In this document: one piece after another, positions 7,778 through 15,138 of the stretch
Layout: each line of letters begins with the position of its first letter
Position numbering within the stretch: the first letter of the stretch is position 1
Assembly (NCBI RefSeq): GCF_030269325.1
Contig: NZ_BSTD01000003.1
Location: 1-64,000, forward strand
Direction: 5' to 3'
Length of the DNA stretch: 64,000 bases
Source: Amycolatopsis sp. NBRC 101858
Lineage (GTDB): Bacteria; Actinomycetota; Actinomycetes; Mycobacteriales; Pseudonocardiaceae
Translations under genes and position numbers: made by a program
The notes under the pieces: generated by a model
Told to the model about the DNA's origin: nothing
Databases searched by the model: none
What the model saw: only the letters and a program-made list of their open reading frames with translations

Positions 7778-8934
7778 GAGGAGTACGCGCTGTTCTCTTC
7801 GACGTAGCCGTGCGAAAGATCCGTGGTGTAGATGGTGGCCGCCTCGCCGCCGACCCCGAGGTCGACGACGATTTCGACGGCGCGCGCGGTGAGGTCCGCC
7901 TCCGAGCGGTCGGCGGCGGGCATCCCTTGCGCGAACAAGGTGACACCGTTGATCGCGATCGACACGGTTTCCGGGTCGATGCGGGCCGGGACCCGGCCCA
8001 GCGCCATCGCGATCCGGCCCCAGTTCGGGTCGGAGCCGAACAGCGCCGTCTTGACCAGGTTGTCCTCGGCGATCGTGCGGGCGACCGCGATCGCGTCGGC
8101 CTCGGACTCGGCGCCCTGGACGGTGATGTTGACGTCCTTGGTCGCGCCTTCGGAGTCGGCGCGCAGCTGGAGGACGAGGTCGAGGCCGACCTTGGTGAGC
8201 AGCTCGGTGAGCTCGGCCTCGGTCGGTTCGACGCCACTCGCGCCGGAGGCCAGGACCAGGACGGTGTCGTTGGTGGACGTGCCACCGTCGACGTCGAGGC
8301 GGTCGAACGTGACGTGGGTGGCCGCGCGCAGGGCCCGGTCGAGGGCTTCTTTGCTCACCACCGCGTCGGTGGTCAGCACCGAGAGCATGGTGGCGAGGTT
8401 CGGGGCGAGCATGCCCGCGCCCTTGGCGAAGCCGCCGACGCTCCAGCCGCCGTCGTGCTCGGCGAAGGCCTGCTTGGGCTTCGTGTCGGTGGTCATCACG
8501 CCCGTGGCGGCGTTCAGGCTCGCTTCGGCGCTCGCGTCGAGAGCCTTGAACGCGGTGTCCACTCCGGACAGGACGGCGTCCATCGGCAGCCGTTCGCCGA
8601 TCAGGCCGGTGGAGCAGACGGCGACCTCGATCGCGCCCGCCTGCAGCACTTCGGCCACCTTTTCGGCCGTGGCGTGGGTGTCCTGGAAGCCGCCGGGGCC
8701 GGTGGCCGCGTTGGCACCGCCCGAGTTGAGCACGACGGCCTTGAGCCGCTGCTGCTTGAGCACCTCCTGCGACCACAGCACCGGCGCGGCCTTGATGACG
8801 TTGCGGGTGAAGACGCCGGCCGCGACGTCGAGCGGGCCGTCGTTGACGACCAGCGTGAAGTCGAGCGCGCCGGAAGCCTTGATCCCGGCGGCGACGCCGG
8901 CGGCGCGGAAGCCCTGGGGGCCGGTGACGGTCAC
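7774..8934 (-). CDS. argJ: Bifunctional glutamate N-acetyltransferase / ornithine acetyltransferase
   Basis: Recycles the acetyl group from acetylornithine to glutamate (cyclic arginine pathway). The 386-residue precursor contains the self-cleavage site KGAGMLAPNLATML, with predicted cleavage between Ala181 and the nucleophile Thr182, producing alpha and beta chains. The GTG at 8934 overlaps the argC stop (GTGA); longer open frames upstream run through argC and are shadows. With argJ present, no argE-type deacetylase is needed. Whether it can also use acetyl-CoA cannot be told from sequence. Confidence 0.96.
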   Translation of the reverse strand: MTVTGPQGFRAAGVAAGIKASGALDFTLVVNDGPLDVAAGVFTRNVIKAAPVLWSQEVLKQQRLKAVVLNSGGANAATGPGGFQDTHATAEKVAEVLQAGAIEVAVCSTGLIGERLPMDAVLSGVDTAFKALDASAEASLNAATGVMTTDTKPKQAFAEHDGGWSVGGFAKGAGMLAPNLATMLSVLTTDAVVSKEALDRALRAATHVTFDRLDVDGGTSTNDTVLVLASGASGVEPTEAELTELLTKVGLDLVLQLRADSEGATKDVNITVQGAESEADAIAVARTIAEDNLVKTALFGSDPNWGRIAMALGRVPARIDPETVSIAINGVTLFAQGMPAADRSEADLTARAVEIVVDLGVGGEAATIYTTDLSHGYVEENSAYSS

Positions 8935-9959
8935 GGTGCCACTCCTACGGTGGAAAGGCCGGTGGTCTCGGGAAGACCGAGGGCCAGGTTCATCGACTGG
9001 ACGGCACCGCCGGCGGTGCCCTTGGTGAGGTTGTCGATCGCGGCGACGACGACCAGGCGGTGTGCGTCGGTGTCGACCATGACCTGCAGCTGGACGTTGT
9101 TCGAGCCGAGCGTGGCCGATGTGGTCGGCCAGGCGCCCGCGGGCAGCAGCTGGACGAACGGCTCGGCGTCGTAGGCCTTTTCGTACGCCGCGCGGGCGGC
9201 GGCCTCGTCGACGTCGCCCTTCAGCGGGGCGCTCGCCGTGGTGAGGATGCCGCGGGGCATCGGCGCGAGCACCGGGGTGAAGGACACGGTGACCTTCTCC
9301 CCCGCGACGGCCGAGAGGTTCTGCGCGAACTCGGGCGTGTGGCGGTGGGCACCGCCGACGCCGTATGCGCTCGCCGACCCCATCACCTCCGAGCCGAGCA
9401 GGTTCGGCTTGAGGCTCTTGCCGGCGCCGGAGGTGCCGGTGACCGCGACGACCGTGACGTCCGGCTCGACCAGCCCGGCGGCGAACGCGGGCGCCAGGGC
9501 CAGCGAGCCACCGGTCGGGAAGCAGCCGGGCACGGCGATGCGCTTGGTCCCGGCGAGCTGCTCGCGGGCGCCCGGGAGTTCGGGCAGGCCGTAGGGCCAT
9601 TGGCCGGCGTGGTCGCCGCCGTACCAGCGTTGCCAGTCGGCCGGGTCGGCCAGGCGGTGGTCGGCGCCGAGGTCGACGACCAGGACGTCCGGGCCGAGCT
9701 GCGCCGCGATCTCCGCCGAATGCCCGTGGGGCAGCGCGAGGAACACGACGTCGTGGCCGGCGAGGGTCTCCGGCGTCGTCTCGGCGAGGACCCGATCGGC
9801 CAGGGGAACGAGGTGGGGCTGGTGGACGCCCAGCTTGGTGCCCGCGCTGCTGGCGGCCGTGAGCGTGCCGATCTCGACGTCGGGATGAGTCAGGAGCAGG
9901 CGCAGCAGTTCGCCGCCCGCGTACCCGCTGGCTCCGGCCACCGCGATGTTCACCGTCAT
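8931..9959 (-). CDS. argC: N-acetyl-gamma-glutamyl-phosphate reductase
   Basis: NADPH-dependent reduction of acetylglutamyl phosphate to the semialdehyde. The 342-residue protein opens with the Rossmann loop AGASGYAGGE (8-17) and has the catalytic cysteine in VPGCFPTGG (Cys146). First gene of the arg operon. The ATG at 9959 is chosen because a -10-like CATAAT lies 7 nt upstream and the protein starts at the family position; an in-frame ATG two codons earlier (9965) and a longer frame to 9995 are less likely. No Shine-Dalgarno sequence is visible, consistent with a leaderless mRNA. Confidence 0.95.
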   Translation of the reverse strand: MTVNIAVAGASGYAGGELLRLLLTHPDVEIGTLTAASSAGTKLGVHQPHLVPLADRVLAETTPETLAGHDVVFLALPHGHSAEIAAQLGPDVLVVDLGADHRLADPADWQRWYGGDHAGQWPYGLPELPGAREQLAGTKRIAVPGCFPTGGSLALAPAFAAGLVEPDVTVVAVTGTSGAGKSLKPNLLGSEVMGSASAYGVGGAHRHTPEFAQNLSAVAGEKVTVSFTPVLAPMPRGILTTASAPLKGDVDEAAARAAYEKAYDAEPFVQLLPAGAWPTTSATLGSNNVQLQVMVDTDAHRLVVVAAIDNLTKGTAGGAVQSMNLALGLPETTGLSTVGVAP

Positions 9960-9996
9960 ACGCATGATTATGCACGCCCTTGCAAGGCTAAACAAA
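9957..9996 (-). promoter_or_regulatory. argC promoter with ARG-box-like operator
   Basis: On the minus strand TTGTTT (9995-9990) and CATAAT (9972-9967) are spaced by 17 nt, and the argC ATG begins 7 nt after the -10. The sequence GTGCATAATCATGCGTAT, from 9975 down to the start codon, is rich in the TGCAT/ATGCA half-sites typical of actinobacterial ARG boxes and covers the -10 and the start codon. ArgR binding here would block initiation directly. Operator identity is inferred from pattern only. Confidence 0.55.
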
Positions 9997-10042
9997 CAGG
10001 ATTACCGGGAAGTGGTCCCCGCCACCTTGGGATGCTGAGCGG

Positions 10043-11005
10043 ATGACGGACACCCCGGCGCGGCTGCTCGGCCTGCTCTCGCTGCTCCAGACGCCCCGGG
10101 AGTGGCCGGGCAGCGAGCTGGCCGATCGCCTCGGCGTCAGCCCGCGCACGATCCGCCGCGACGTCGATCGGCTGCGCGAGCTCGGCTACCCGGTGGAGGC
10201 CAGCCGCGGCGTCGCGGGTGGCTACCGGCTGGTGGCGGGCACCGCGATGCCGCCGCTCGTGCTGGAGGACGACGAAGCCGTCGCGATCGCGGTGGGGCTG
10301 CGGACGGCCGCGGGGCAGACGGTCTCCGGGATCGAGGAGGCGTCCGTGCGGGCGCTGGCCAAGCTGGAGCAGGTCCTGCCGGCGCGGCTGCGCCGCCGGG
10401 TGGGCACGATCGGCACGGCGACGGTCGCCGTGCCGGCCGTGGGACCGGCCGTCGACCCGGCCCAGCTGACGGTGTTCGCCGGCGCGATCACCAACCGCGA
10501 GACCGTCCGGTTCCGCTACCGCGCGAACGACGGCGCCGAGACGCGACGCCGGGCCGAGCCCCTGCGGCTGGTCGCCACCGGGCGCCGCTGGTACCTGGTG
10601 GCCTACGACCTCGACCGCGCGGACTGGCGCGTCTTCCGCGCCGACCGGGTCCGCGACGCCCAGGCGACCGGCGGCCGCGCTGTTTCGCGGAAGCCACCCG
10701 CGACGGATCTGGCCGCCTACGTCGTCGAACGGCTCTACGACCTCGTGCCGACTTACCGCGCGGTGGCGGTCCTGACGGAACCGGCGGCGCAGGTGGCACC
10801 CCGCCTCGGCGCGGCGCCCGGCGAGCTGACCGACCTCGGCGACGGCCGCTGCCGGTGGCGCAGCCACGGGGACACGTTGGACTGGCTCGCGTTCCGGTTG
10901 CTCGGGCTGGGCTGCGCGTTCACCGTCGAGGAGCCACCGGAACTGGTGGCGCACCTGCGGGTGCTCGCGGACCGCGCGGCCGCGGCTTCCGGCGCGCGAA
11001 GGTGA
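10043..11005 (+). CDS. WYL-domain transcriptional regulator (YafY/DeoR-like HTH)
   Basis: The 320-residue protein has an N-terminal winged HTH (ELADRLGVSPRTIRRDVDRL, about residues 26-45) followed by GGYRL, a WYL domain (YRANDGAETRRRAEPL, then RRWYLVAYD) and a C-terminal WCX-type extension. WYL proteins sense small ligands or nucleic acids; the PafB and PafC DNA-damage regulators belong to this class, but one protein of this length is closer to the general YafY group. It is divergent from argC with 83 nt between starts. The target is unknown. No clear ribosome-binding site precedes the ATG. Confidence 0.85.
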   Translation: MTDTPARLLGLLSLLQTPREWPGSELADRLGVSPRTIRRDVDRLRELGYPVEASRGVAGGYRLVAGTAMPPLVLEDDEAVAIAVGLRTAAGQTVSGIEEASVRALAKLEQVLPARLRRRVGTIGTATVAVPAVGPAVDPAQLTVFAGAITNRETVRFRYRANDGAETRRRAEPLRLVATGRRWYLVAYDLDRADWRVFRADRVRDAQATGGRAVSRKPPATDLAAYVVERLYDLVPTYRAVAVLTEPAAQVAPRLGAAPGELTDLGDGRCRWRSHGDTLDWLAFRLLGLGCAFTVEEPPELVAHLRVLADRAAAASGARR

Positions 11006-11054
11006 TCGGTGGTGCGGCATTGCTCCCCCTCCGGTGCTTCACGGCACCACGTCG

Positions 11055-11744
11055 TCAGTACGCCACCCGCTGCCAGTCGAACCCGTCCCGCCAGCCGCCG
11101 TCGCCCGCGGCGAAGCCAGTGAACGCCCGGACGATCCGCGCCGGATCCGCGACCTGGACACGGAAGTGGCGGTCGGGCAGTCCTTCCCGGTGTTCCAGTG
11201 CGAGCCAGGGCGATCGGGTGGCCGCTCGTTCACCCACGCCGACCTGGACGTAGTGGTCCCCTCGTTCGAGAACCGCGAACCAGTTCTTCGCCGACAGCCG
11301 CCCCAGCACCGCTTCGATCTGCGCCGCGTCCGGATTCTCGACGCGCGTTCCGTCGCAGGCCGCCAGCACGGACATCGAGTCCCGGCGCAACATGGGCGGC
11401 GAGTACACCGTGGGGCCCTGGGGGTCGAAGAGCACGAGCATGTGACGCTCGGCGAGTTCCCAGACGAACAAGACGGCCGCGTCTGCGGTGGACCAGCTCA
11501 TCGTGATGAGCACCGCCTCGCCGAGGACTACCGGGTCCCCGTTCCACGGACTGTTTTCGAGCTCCTCCACGGGCAGGTCGCGCAGGCTCGGGTACCGCGC
11601 GGTCAGCTCGCGGTGGAACGCGAGGGCCCGGGGATCCGCCGGGACCGCGGCTGGTTCGCGGGCGGCGAATTCCGCGTACTTGCGGGCGGCTTCCTCCGCG
11701 GTGATGACCGCGGGTTCGGGCCACACGGCGAGATCGAAACTCAT
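11055..11744 (-). CDS. Hypothetical protein (MSFDLAVW-type N-terminus)
   Basis: A 229-residue soluble protein with no signal peptide or membrane segment. It begins MSFDLAVWPEP, has a central VWELAERHMLVLFDPQG segment and ends in WQRVAY; many aromatic and acidic residues are scattered through it. Proteins with this opening are known in bacteria without a defined role, some of them beside secreted toxin genes as immunity-like proteins, but no toxin gene is next to it here. GGAG lies about 10 nt before the ATG. It is 74 nt downstream of the next hypothetical gene and separated from it by a strong hairpin, so it may be transcribed on its own. Confidence 0.7.
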   Translation of the reverse strand: MSFDLAVWPEPAVITAEEAARKYAEFAAREPAAVPADPRALAFHRELTARYPSLRDLPVEELENSPWNGDPVVLGEAVLITMSWSTADAAVLFVWELAERHMLVLFDPQGPTVYSPPMLRRDSMSVLAACDGTRVENPDAAQIEAVLGRLSAKNWFAVLERGDHYVQVGVGERAATRSPWLALEHREGLPDRHFRVQVADPARIVRAFTGFAAGDGGWRDGFDWQRVAY

Positions 11745-11782
11745 CGGGACAACTCCGTTCTCGGGGAAGAGGGGACGGCTGT

Positions 11783-11813
11783 GGCGGGCCGGTCCACTGT
11801 GGACCGGCCCGCC
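11783..11813 (-). terminator. 15-bp perfect inverted repeat (terminator-like)
   Basis: GGCGGGCCGGTCCAC is followed after one base by its exact reverse complement, forming a very strong stem immediately after the stop codon of the minus-strand gene at 11819. There is no T-run, as is usual in high-GC actinobacteria. Its centre contains the palindrome TCCACTGTGGA, which recurs in the window. Confidence 0.6.
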
Positions 11814-11818
11814 GTCGC

Positions 11819-12316
11819 TCAGGTCGGATCGTCGCTGTCCAGGTCCGTGCGCCTGCTGGGCGGCACGGGGAGGTAGCAGCCCGGGTTCTCCGGGTCGCAG
11901 CCCACGCGGGGCAGCCGGGCACGAATGCCGCCGGGGGTGCGCTCGAAGAACGTCGCGATCTCCGCGACGCTCTCGCCCGCGATCCACCGGTTCTCCAGCT
12001 CCGCGTCCATCTCCTCGTTCCACGGGCGGCCCTGCTGGGCAGGACGGCCCGCGGATCTTCGCCGCGGCGCCCGGCCCGCGCCGGTCGCCGACAGCAGGCC
12101 GTCCGCGACGAGGTCGGCCACCGTGGCCGCCACCGCGACGTCCAGGTCGAGGCTGCCCTCGGCGACCGGTTCGCCGCCGGGGCCGCCGGCTTCCAGGGTG
12201 ATCATCACCCGGGGAGTCGGTTCGGTGCGGTCGTCGTCCGTCCTGGTGGCGACCGCGATCTGGTAGGTGATTTCCTGTGCCCGGACCTCGGTCCGGCGCT
12301 CTTCGATGATCGACAT
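11819..12316 (-). CDS. Hypothetical protein with C-terminal HTH-like segment
   Basis: A 165-residue protein. Residues about 100-140 (EEMDAELENRWIAGESVAEI followed by ATFFERTPGGIRARL) look like a Myb/SANT- or GcrA-like helix-turn-helix of the type found at the ends of helicases and small DNA-binding proteins. The N-terminal half (about 1-70) is a beta-rich segment of unknown type, and a basic linker (PRRRSAGRPAQQGR) joins the two. It is upstream of, and on the same strand as, the gene at 11055. Function unknown; a DNA-binding role is an inference from the C-terminal helices. Confidence 0.65.
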   Translation of the reverse strand: MSIIEERRTEVRAQEITYQIAVATRTDDDRTEPTPRVMITLEAGGPGGEPVAEGSLDLDVAVAATVADLVADGLLSATGAGRAPRRRSAGRPAQQGRPWNEEMDAELENRWIAGESVAEIATFFERTPGGIRARLPRVGCDPENPGCYLPVPPSRRTDLDSDDPT

Positions 12317-12387
12317 GCCACGAAGCTAGCGCGCACCCCCGACAATTTTCGGCCACGCGCTGCTCACGGCCCGCTTCGCTCCGAAAC

Positions 12388-12409
12388 TGTCGGACCCCTC
12401 GCCTAACGT
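12388..12409 (+). promoter_or_regulatory. PafBC (RecA-NDp)-like DNA-damage promoter, orphan
   Basis: TGTCGGAC, eight bases, then TAACGT: the same spacing and core as the motif before the AlkD-like gene at 14307, and close to the LexA-independent mycobacterial recA promoter class. Downstream come GGGAGG (12435-12440) and ATG at 12446, but the frame runs only about a dozen codons before the terminator hairpin at 12481 and then into antisense of the S33 gene. This looks like a promoter that has lost its gene, or one driving a short RNA. Confidence 0.5.
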
Positions 12410-12480
12410 CCCTCCTCGACCACACCACGTGATCGGGAGGCGACGATGGGGCATTGGCGGAAGAGACAGAAAAGACGCTG

Positions 12481-12507
12481 CCCCGGTCCGGGCGAACCGG
12501 ACCGGGG
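12481..12507 (-). terminator. Terminator hairpin of the S33 aminopeptidase gene
   Basis: A perfect 11-bp stem (CCCCGGTCCGG and its complement) with a five-base loop. On the minus strand it is followed by GCAGCGTCTTTTCTG, giving a modest T-rich tail 22 nt after the stop codon at 12530. Confidence 0.8.
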
Positions 12508-12529
12508 CAGCGGACTGCGTCGACTTCGC

Positions 12530-14134
12530 TCAGAAGTGCAGCAGCTGGGCCAGCGTGCTCTGCTTCTCCTGGGCGGCCTTCGCGGAGTTGTCCGACTTCT
12601 GCGCCGCGGCGCCGTCGGGCACCGGTGCCGGCACCGGGTCGCACTGGACGTCCGAGTGGTTGCCGGGCTGGCGCTTCGGCAGCTTGCCGGTGGCCAGGTA
12701 GTCGGCGATCTTGTCGTCCACACAGGACACCCCGGACAGCGAGCCGGCGTGCGTCGTGCCGCCCGGCGCGCTGATCAGGCTCGAGTTCGGGAACCGCTTC
12801 CGGACCTCGAGGCTGCCGGCGTACGGCGTCGCCGCGTCCAGCTCCTCGCTGATCAGCAGCGCCCCGGCCACCTTGCGGCCGTCGATGTCCACCGGCTTGC
12901 CCGCCTTCGCCGGCCAGTACACGCAGGGCGCGTTGAACCAGGCGTTGCCCCAGGTCTCGAACGGGGCCTTGAAGTAGGTCAGCCAGTTGTCGGCGCGCCA
13001 CTTGTTCCAGTTCGTCGGCCACTGGACGTCGGTGCACTGCACGCCCGCGTACACGGCGAACCCGTTGTCGTCACCGGGCGGGTTCGAGCTGTCGTAGAGC
13101 TCCTTCAGGGTCTGCCAGTCGCCCTTGTGGACGTAGCCGTCGAAGGCCTTGGCCATGTCGACCCAGCCGAAGACGTAGTAGCCGGCCTGCAGGAAGATGT
13201 CGGTCCACTCGTCGCCGCCGATGACGCCGCCCGCCGGGTTCTTGGCGAGCTTGCGCTGGGTGTCGTACCAGAGCTTCTCGACGGCGCCACCGGTCTTGCC
13301 GAGGTGGTAGATGCTGTCGTAGGACGCCAGCCAGGCGAAGTAGATCTTGATGTTCTTGTCGAACGCGACGTCCTGGTCGAGGTTGGCCTGGTACCAGACC
13401 TTCCGCGGGTCGACGTTGCCGTCCAGCACCATCCGGCGGACGTTCTTCGGGTACAGCGTGCTGTACACCTGGCCGAGGTAGGTGCCGTAGGAGAAGCCGT
13501 AGTAGTTGATCTGCTTCTCGCCCAGCGCCTTGCGCAGGCTGTCCATGTCCTGCGCGACGTCGGTCGTCTTGAGGTGGTCGAGGATCGCGCCGTTCTTCTT
13601 GCACGCGTCGGCGTAGCCCTTGGAGCGGGCGAGCCAGGTCTTCTCGAGCCCCGGCGTGGTCGGCACGTACGCGGGCCGGTTGTAGCTGAAGTAGTTCCCG
13701 TCGCAGCTGATCGACGGCTTGCTGGACCCGACGCCCCGCGGGTCGAAGCCGATCCAGTCGTAGTTGTCCCCCGCGTGGTTCGGCACGTACTTGCCGAGCA
13801 CCGAGAGCCCGAGGCCGGAGCCGCCGGGGCCACCCGGGTTCACCAGCATGATCCCCTGCGACTGCGGGGTCTTGTGCTTGATCCGCGACACCGCGACGGA
13901 GACCTTCGCCCCGCCCGGCTTCGCGTAGTCCATCGGCACCTCGAGGAAGCCGCACTCGGCGCCCGCGGCCTTCAGGTTCGCCGACGCGCAGGGCCCCCAG
14001 GCGATCGGCGCGGGGCTGAACTGCACCCCGGGGTCCGCCGAAGCGGCGGGCGCGGCGGCCATCAGCCCGGCCGCGAGCCCCGCGGCGGCGACAGCGGCAA
14101 CGATTCTCTTCACAGTCGTCCTTTTCATCCGCAT
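12530..14134 (-). CDS. Secreted tripeptidyl aminopeptidase (S33, TAP family)
   Basis: An exported alpha/beta-hydrolase peptidase of the Streptomyces mycelial aminopeptidase family (Tap/SlpD/SlpE), which removes N-terminal tripeptides. The 534-residue precursor has a basic start, a hydrophobic core and an Ala-X-Ala cleavage site (APAASA, about residue 28). It shows the oxyanion segment VNPGGPGGSG, the nucleophile elbow GFSYGTY, an acidic residue in SEELDAATP and a histidine in TTHAGSL, then the TAP-like C-terminal domain. Starts at 14134 and 14128 are both possible; neither has a good ribosome-binding site. It is divergent from the AlkD-like gene and has its own terminator. Confidence 0.9.
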   Translation of the reverse strand: MRMKRTTVKRIVAAVAAAGLAAGLMAAAPAASADPGVQFSPAPIAWGPCASANLKAAGAECGFLEVPMDYAKPGGAKVSVAVSRIKHKTPQSQGIMLVNPGGPGGSGLGLSVLGKYVPNHAGDNYDWIGFDPRGVGSSKPSISCDGNYFSYNRPAYVPTTPGLEKTWLARSKGYADACKKNGAILDHLKTTDVAQDMDSLRKALGEKQINYYGFSYGTYLGQVYSTLYPKNVRRMVLDGNVDPRKVWYQANLDQDVAFDKNIKIYFAWLASYDSIYHLGKTGGAVEKLWYDTQRKLAKNPAGGVIGGDEWTDIFLQAGYYVFGWVDMAKAFDGYVHKGDWQTLKELYDSSNPPGDDNGFAVYAGVQCTDVQWPTNWNKWRADNWLTYFKAPFETWGNAWFNAPCVYWPAKAGKPVDIDGRKVAGALLISEELDAATPYAGSLEVRKRFPNSSLISAPGGTTHAGSLSGVSCVDDKIADYLATGKLPKRQPGNHSDVQCDPVPAPVPDGAAAQKSDNSAKAAQEKQSTLAQLLHF

Positions 14135-14254
14135 TGGACAGAGTTCGCCGGATTCCGGCGAAACTACCGGCAACCTTCGCCAATCTCGTCGACCGGCGCG
14201 ACTTCCGCCATCCGTCTTTCGTCGGTACCTGCGCCGGTCGCGGAGGGCCGGAAC

Positions 14255-14276
14255 TGTCGGTGCCCGGCAGTACGCT
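14255..14276 (+). promoter_or_regulatory. PafBC (RecA-NDp)-like DNA-damage promoter of the AlkD-like gene
   Basis: TGTCGGTG (14255-14262), eight bases, then the -10 TACGCT (14271-14276). This matches the LexA-independent damage-inducible promoter class described for mycobacterial recA and activated by the WYL pair PafBC. The transcript would start near 14283, followed by GGGAGG and the ATG at 14307. The downstream gene encodes an alkylation-repair protein, which fits this mode of control. Confidence 0.65.
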
Positions 14277-14306
14277 CCGGACCGCCGGAGGACGACGGGA
14301 GGGTGC

Positions 14307-14996
14307 ATGAGCGTGGACGAACAGCTGGTCAAGGCGGTCCGCACCGGGCTGGCCGGGCTGGCGGACCCGGTGAAAGCGCCGGCGATGCAGGCGTACATGA
14401 AGTCGGCCATGCCGTTCCGCGGGGTGGCTTCGCCCGAGCGAAGCGTGCTTCTCAAGGGGGTACTGGCCGACCACATACTGCCCGATCGGGTGACATATAC
14501 GGCGACGGTGCTGGAGTTGTGGCGGGCAGCGGAATTCCGCGAGGAGCGGTACGCGGCCATCGCGCTTTCCGGGCACCGGGCGTACCGGCAGTGGCAGGAC
14601 CCGGAGCTGGTGCCGATGTACGAGGAGATGATCGTCAGCGGGGCGTGGTGGGACCACGTGGACGAGCTCGCCATCCGCCGGGTCGGGCCGATCCTGCGCG
14701 CCGACCGGGGCAGGGTCACCCCGATCATGCTGAGCTGGGCGGCGGACCGCGACCTCTGGCGCCGCCGCACGGCGATCATCTGCCAGATCGGCGCCAAGGA
14801 GGACACGGACACTGACCTGCTCACCCGCACGATCGAGCCGGCGATCGCCGAGCCGGAGTTCTTCCTGCGCAAGGGAATCGGCTGGGCCCTGCGCGAGTAC
14901 GCGAAGACGAGCCCGGACTGGGTCCGGTCCTTCGTGGACGATCACCCGGGACTGTCGGGGTTGTCTCGCCGGGAGGCGCTCAAGCACATCGGCTGA
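14307..14996 (+). CDS. DNA alkylation repair protein (AlkD-like HEAT-repeat glycosylase)
   Basis: The 229-residue helical protein matches the AlkC/AlkD family, which excises alkylated bases by a non-flipping mechanism. The MPFRGV motif near residue 35 and WWDHVDELA (about 113-121), which contains the catalytic aspartate of AlkD, are both present. The length is typical. GGGAGG precedes the ATG by a few bases, and a damage-type promoter lies 30 nt further upstream. It is transcribed alone; a G-rich repeat and a hairpin follow the stop codon. Confidence 0.9.
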   Translation: MSVDEQLVKAVRTGLAGLADPVKAPAMQAYMKSAMPFRGVASPERSVLLKGVLADHILPDRVTYTATVLELWRAAEFREERYAAIALSGHRAYRQWQDPELVPMYEEMIVSGAWWDHVDELAIRRVGPILRADRGRVTPIMLSWAADRDLWRRRTAIICQIGAKEDTDTDLLTRTIEPAIAEPEFFLRKGIGWALREYAKTSPDWVRSFVDDHPGLSGLSRREALKHIG

Positions 14997-15022
14997 GGGG
15001 GCCGGGGGGCCGGGGGGCCGGG
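14997..15022 (+). repeat. G-rich 8-bp tandem repeat with G-quadruplex potential
   Basis: Starting just after the AlkD-like stop codon, four G-runs (5, 6, 6 and 3 G) are separated by CC pairs. The unit is GGGGGGCC. The pattern meets the simple four-tract, short-loop rule for quadruplex formation on the plus strand. Confidence 0.7.
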
Positions 15023-15085
15023 ACGAGAGTAGCCGTGCGGGTCGTCTGGCGGTAGCGGGCTCCCTGTCCAAGCGCGAAACGCGAA

Positions 15086-15109
15086 GAGGGGCCGGTTTCC
15101 CGGCCCCTC
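15086..15109 (-). terminator. Terminator hairpin between pheT and the AlkD-like gene
   Basis: A perfect 10-bp stem (GAGGGGCCGG and its complement) with a four-base loop. It lies 30 nt after the pheT stop on the minus strand and is followed there by TTCGCGTTTCG. It may serve both convergent genes. Confidence 0.75.
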
Positions 15110-15138
15110 CCGCGGTGAAACTTCCTCGTGCGAGCCGG

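Noticed and set aside
10043..11005. WYL protein considered as PafB or PafC acting on the nearby damage-type promoters
   Set aside because: PafB and PafC normally occur together near proteasome genes; a single YafY-like protein next to argC gives no basis for that name.
12446..14815. 789-codon plus-strand frame opposite the S33 gene
   Set aside because: Antisense shadow. Only its start region (promoter, ribosome-binding site, ATG) is of interest and is reported as an orphan promoter.
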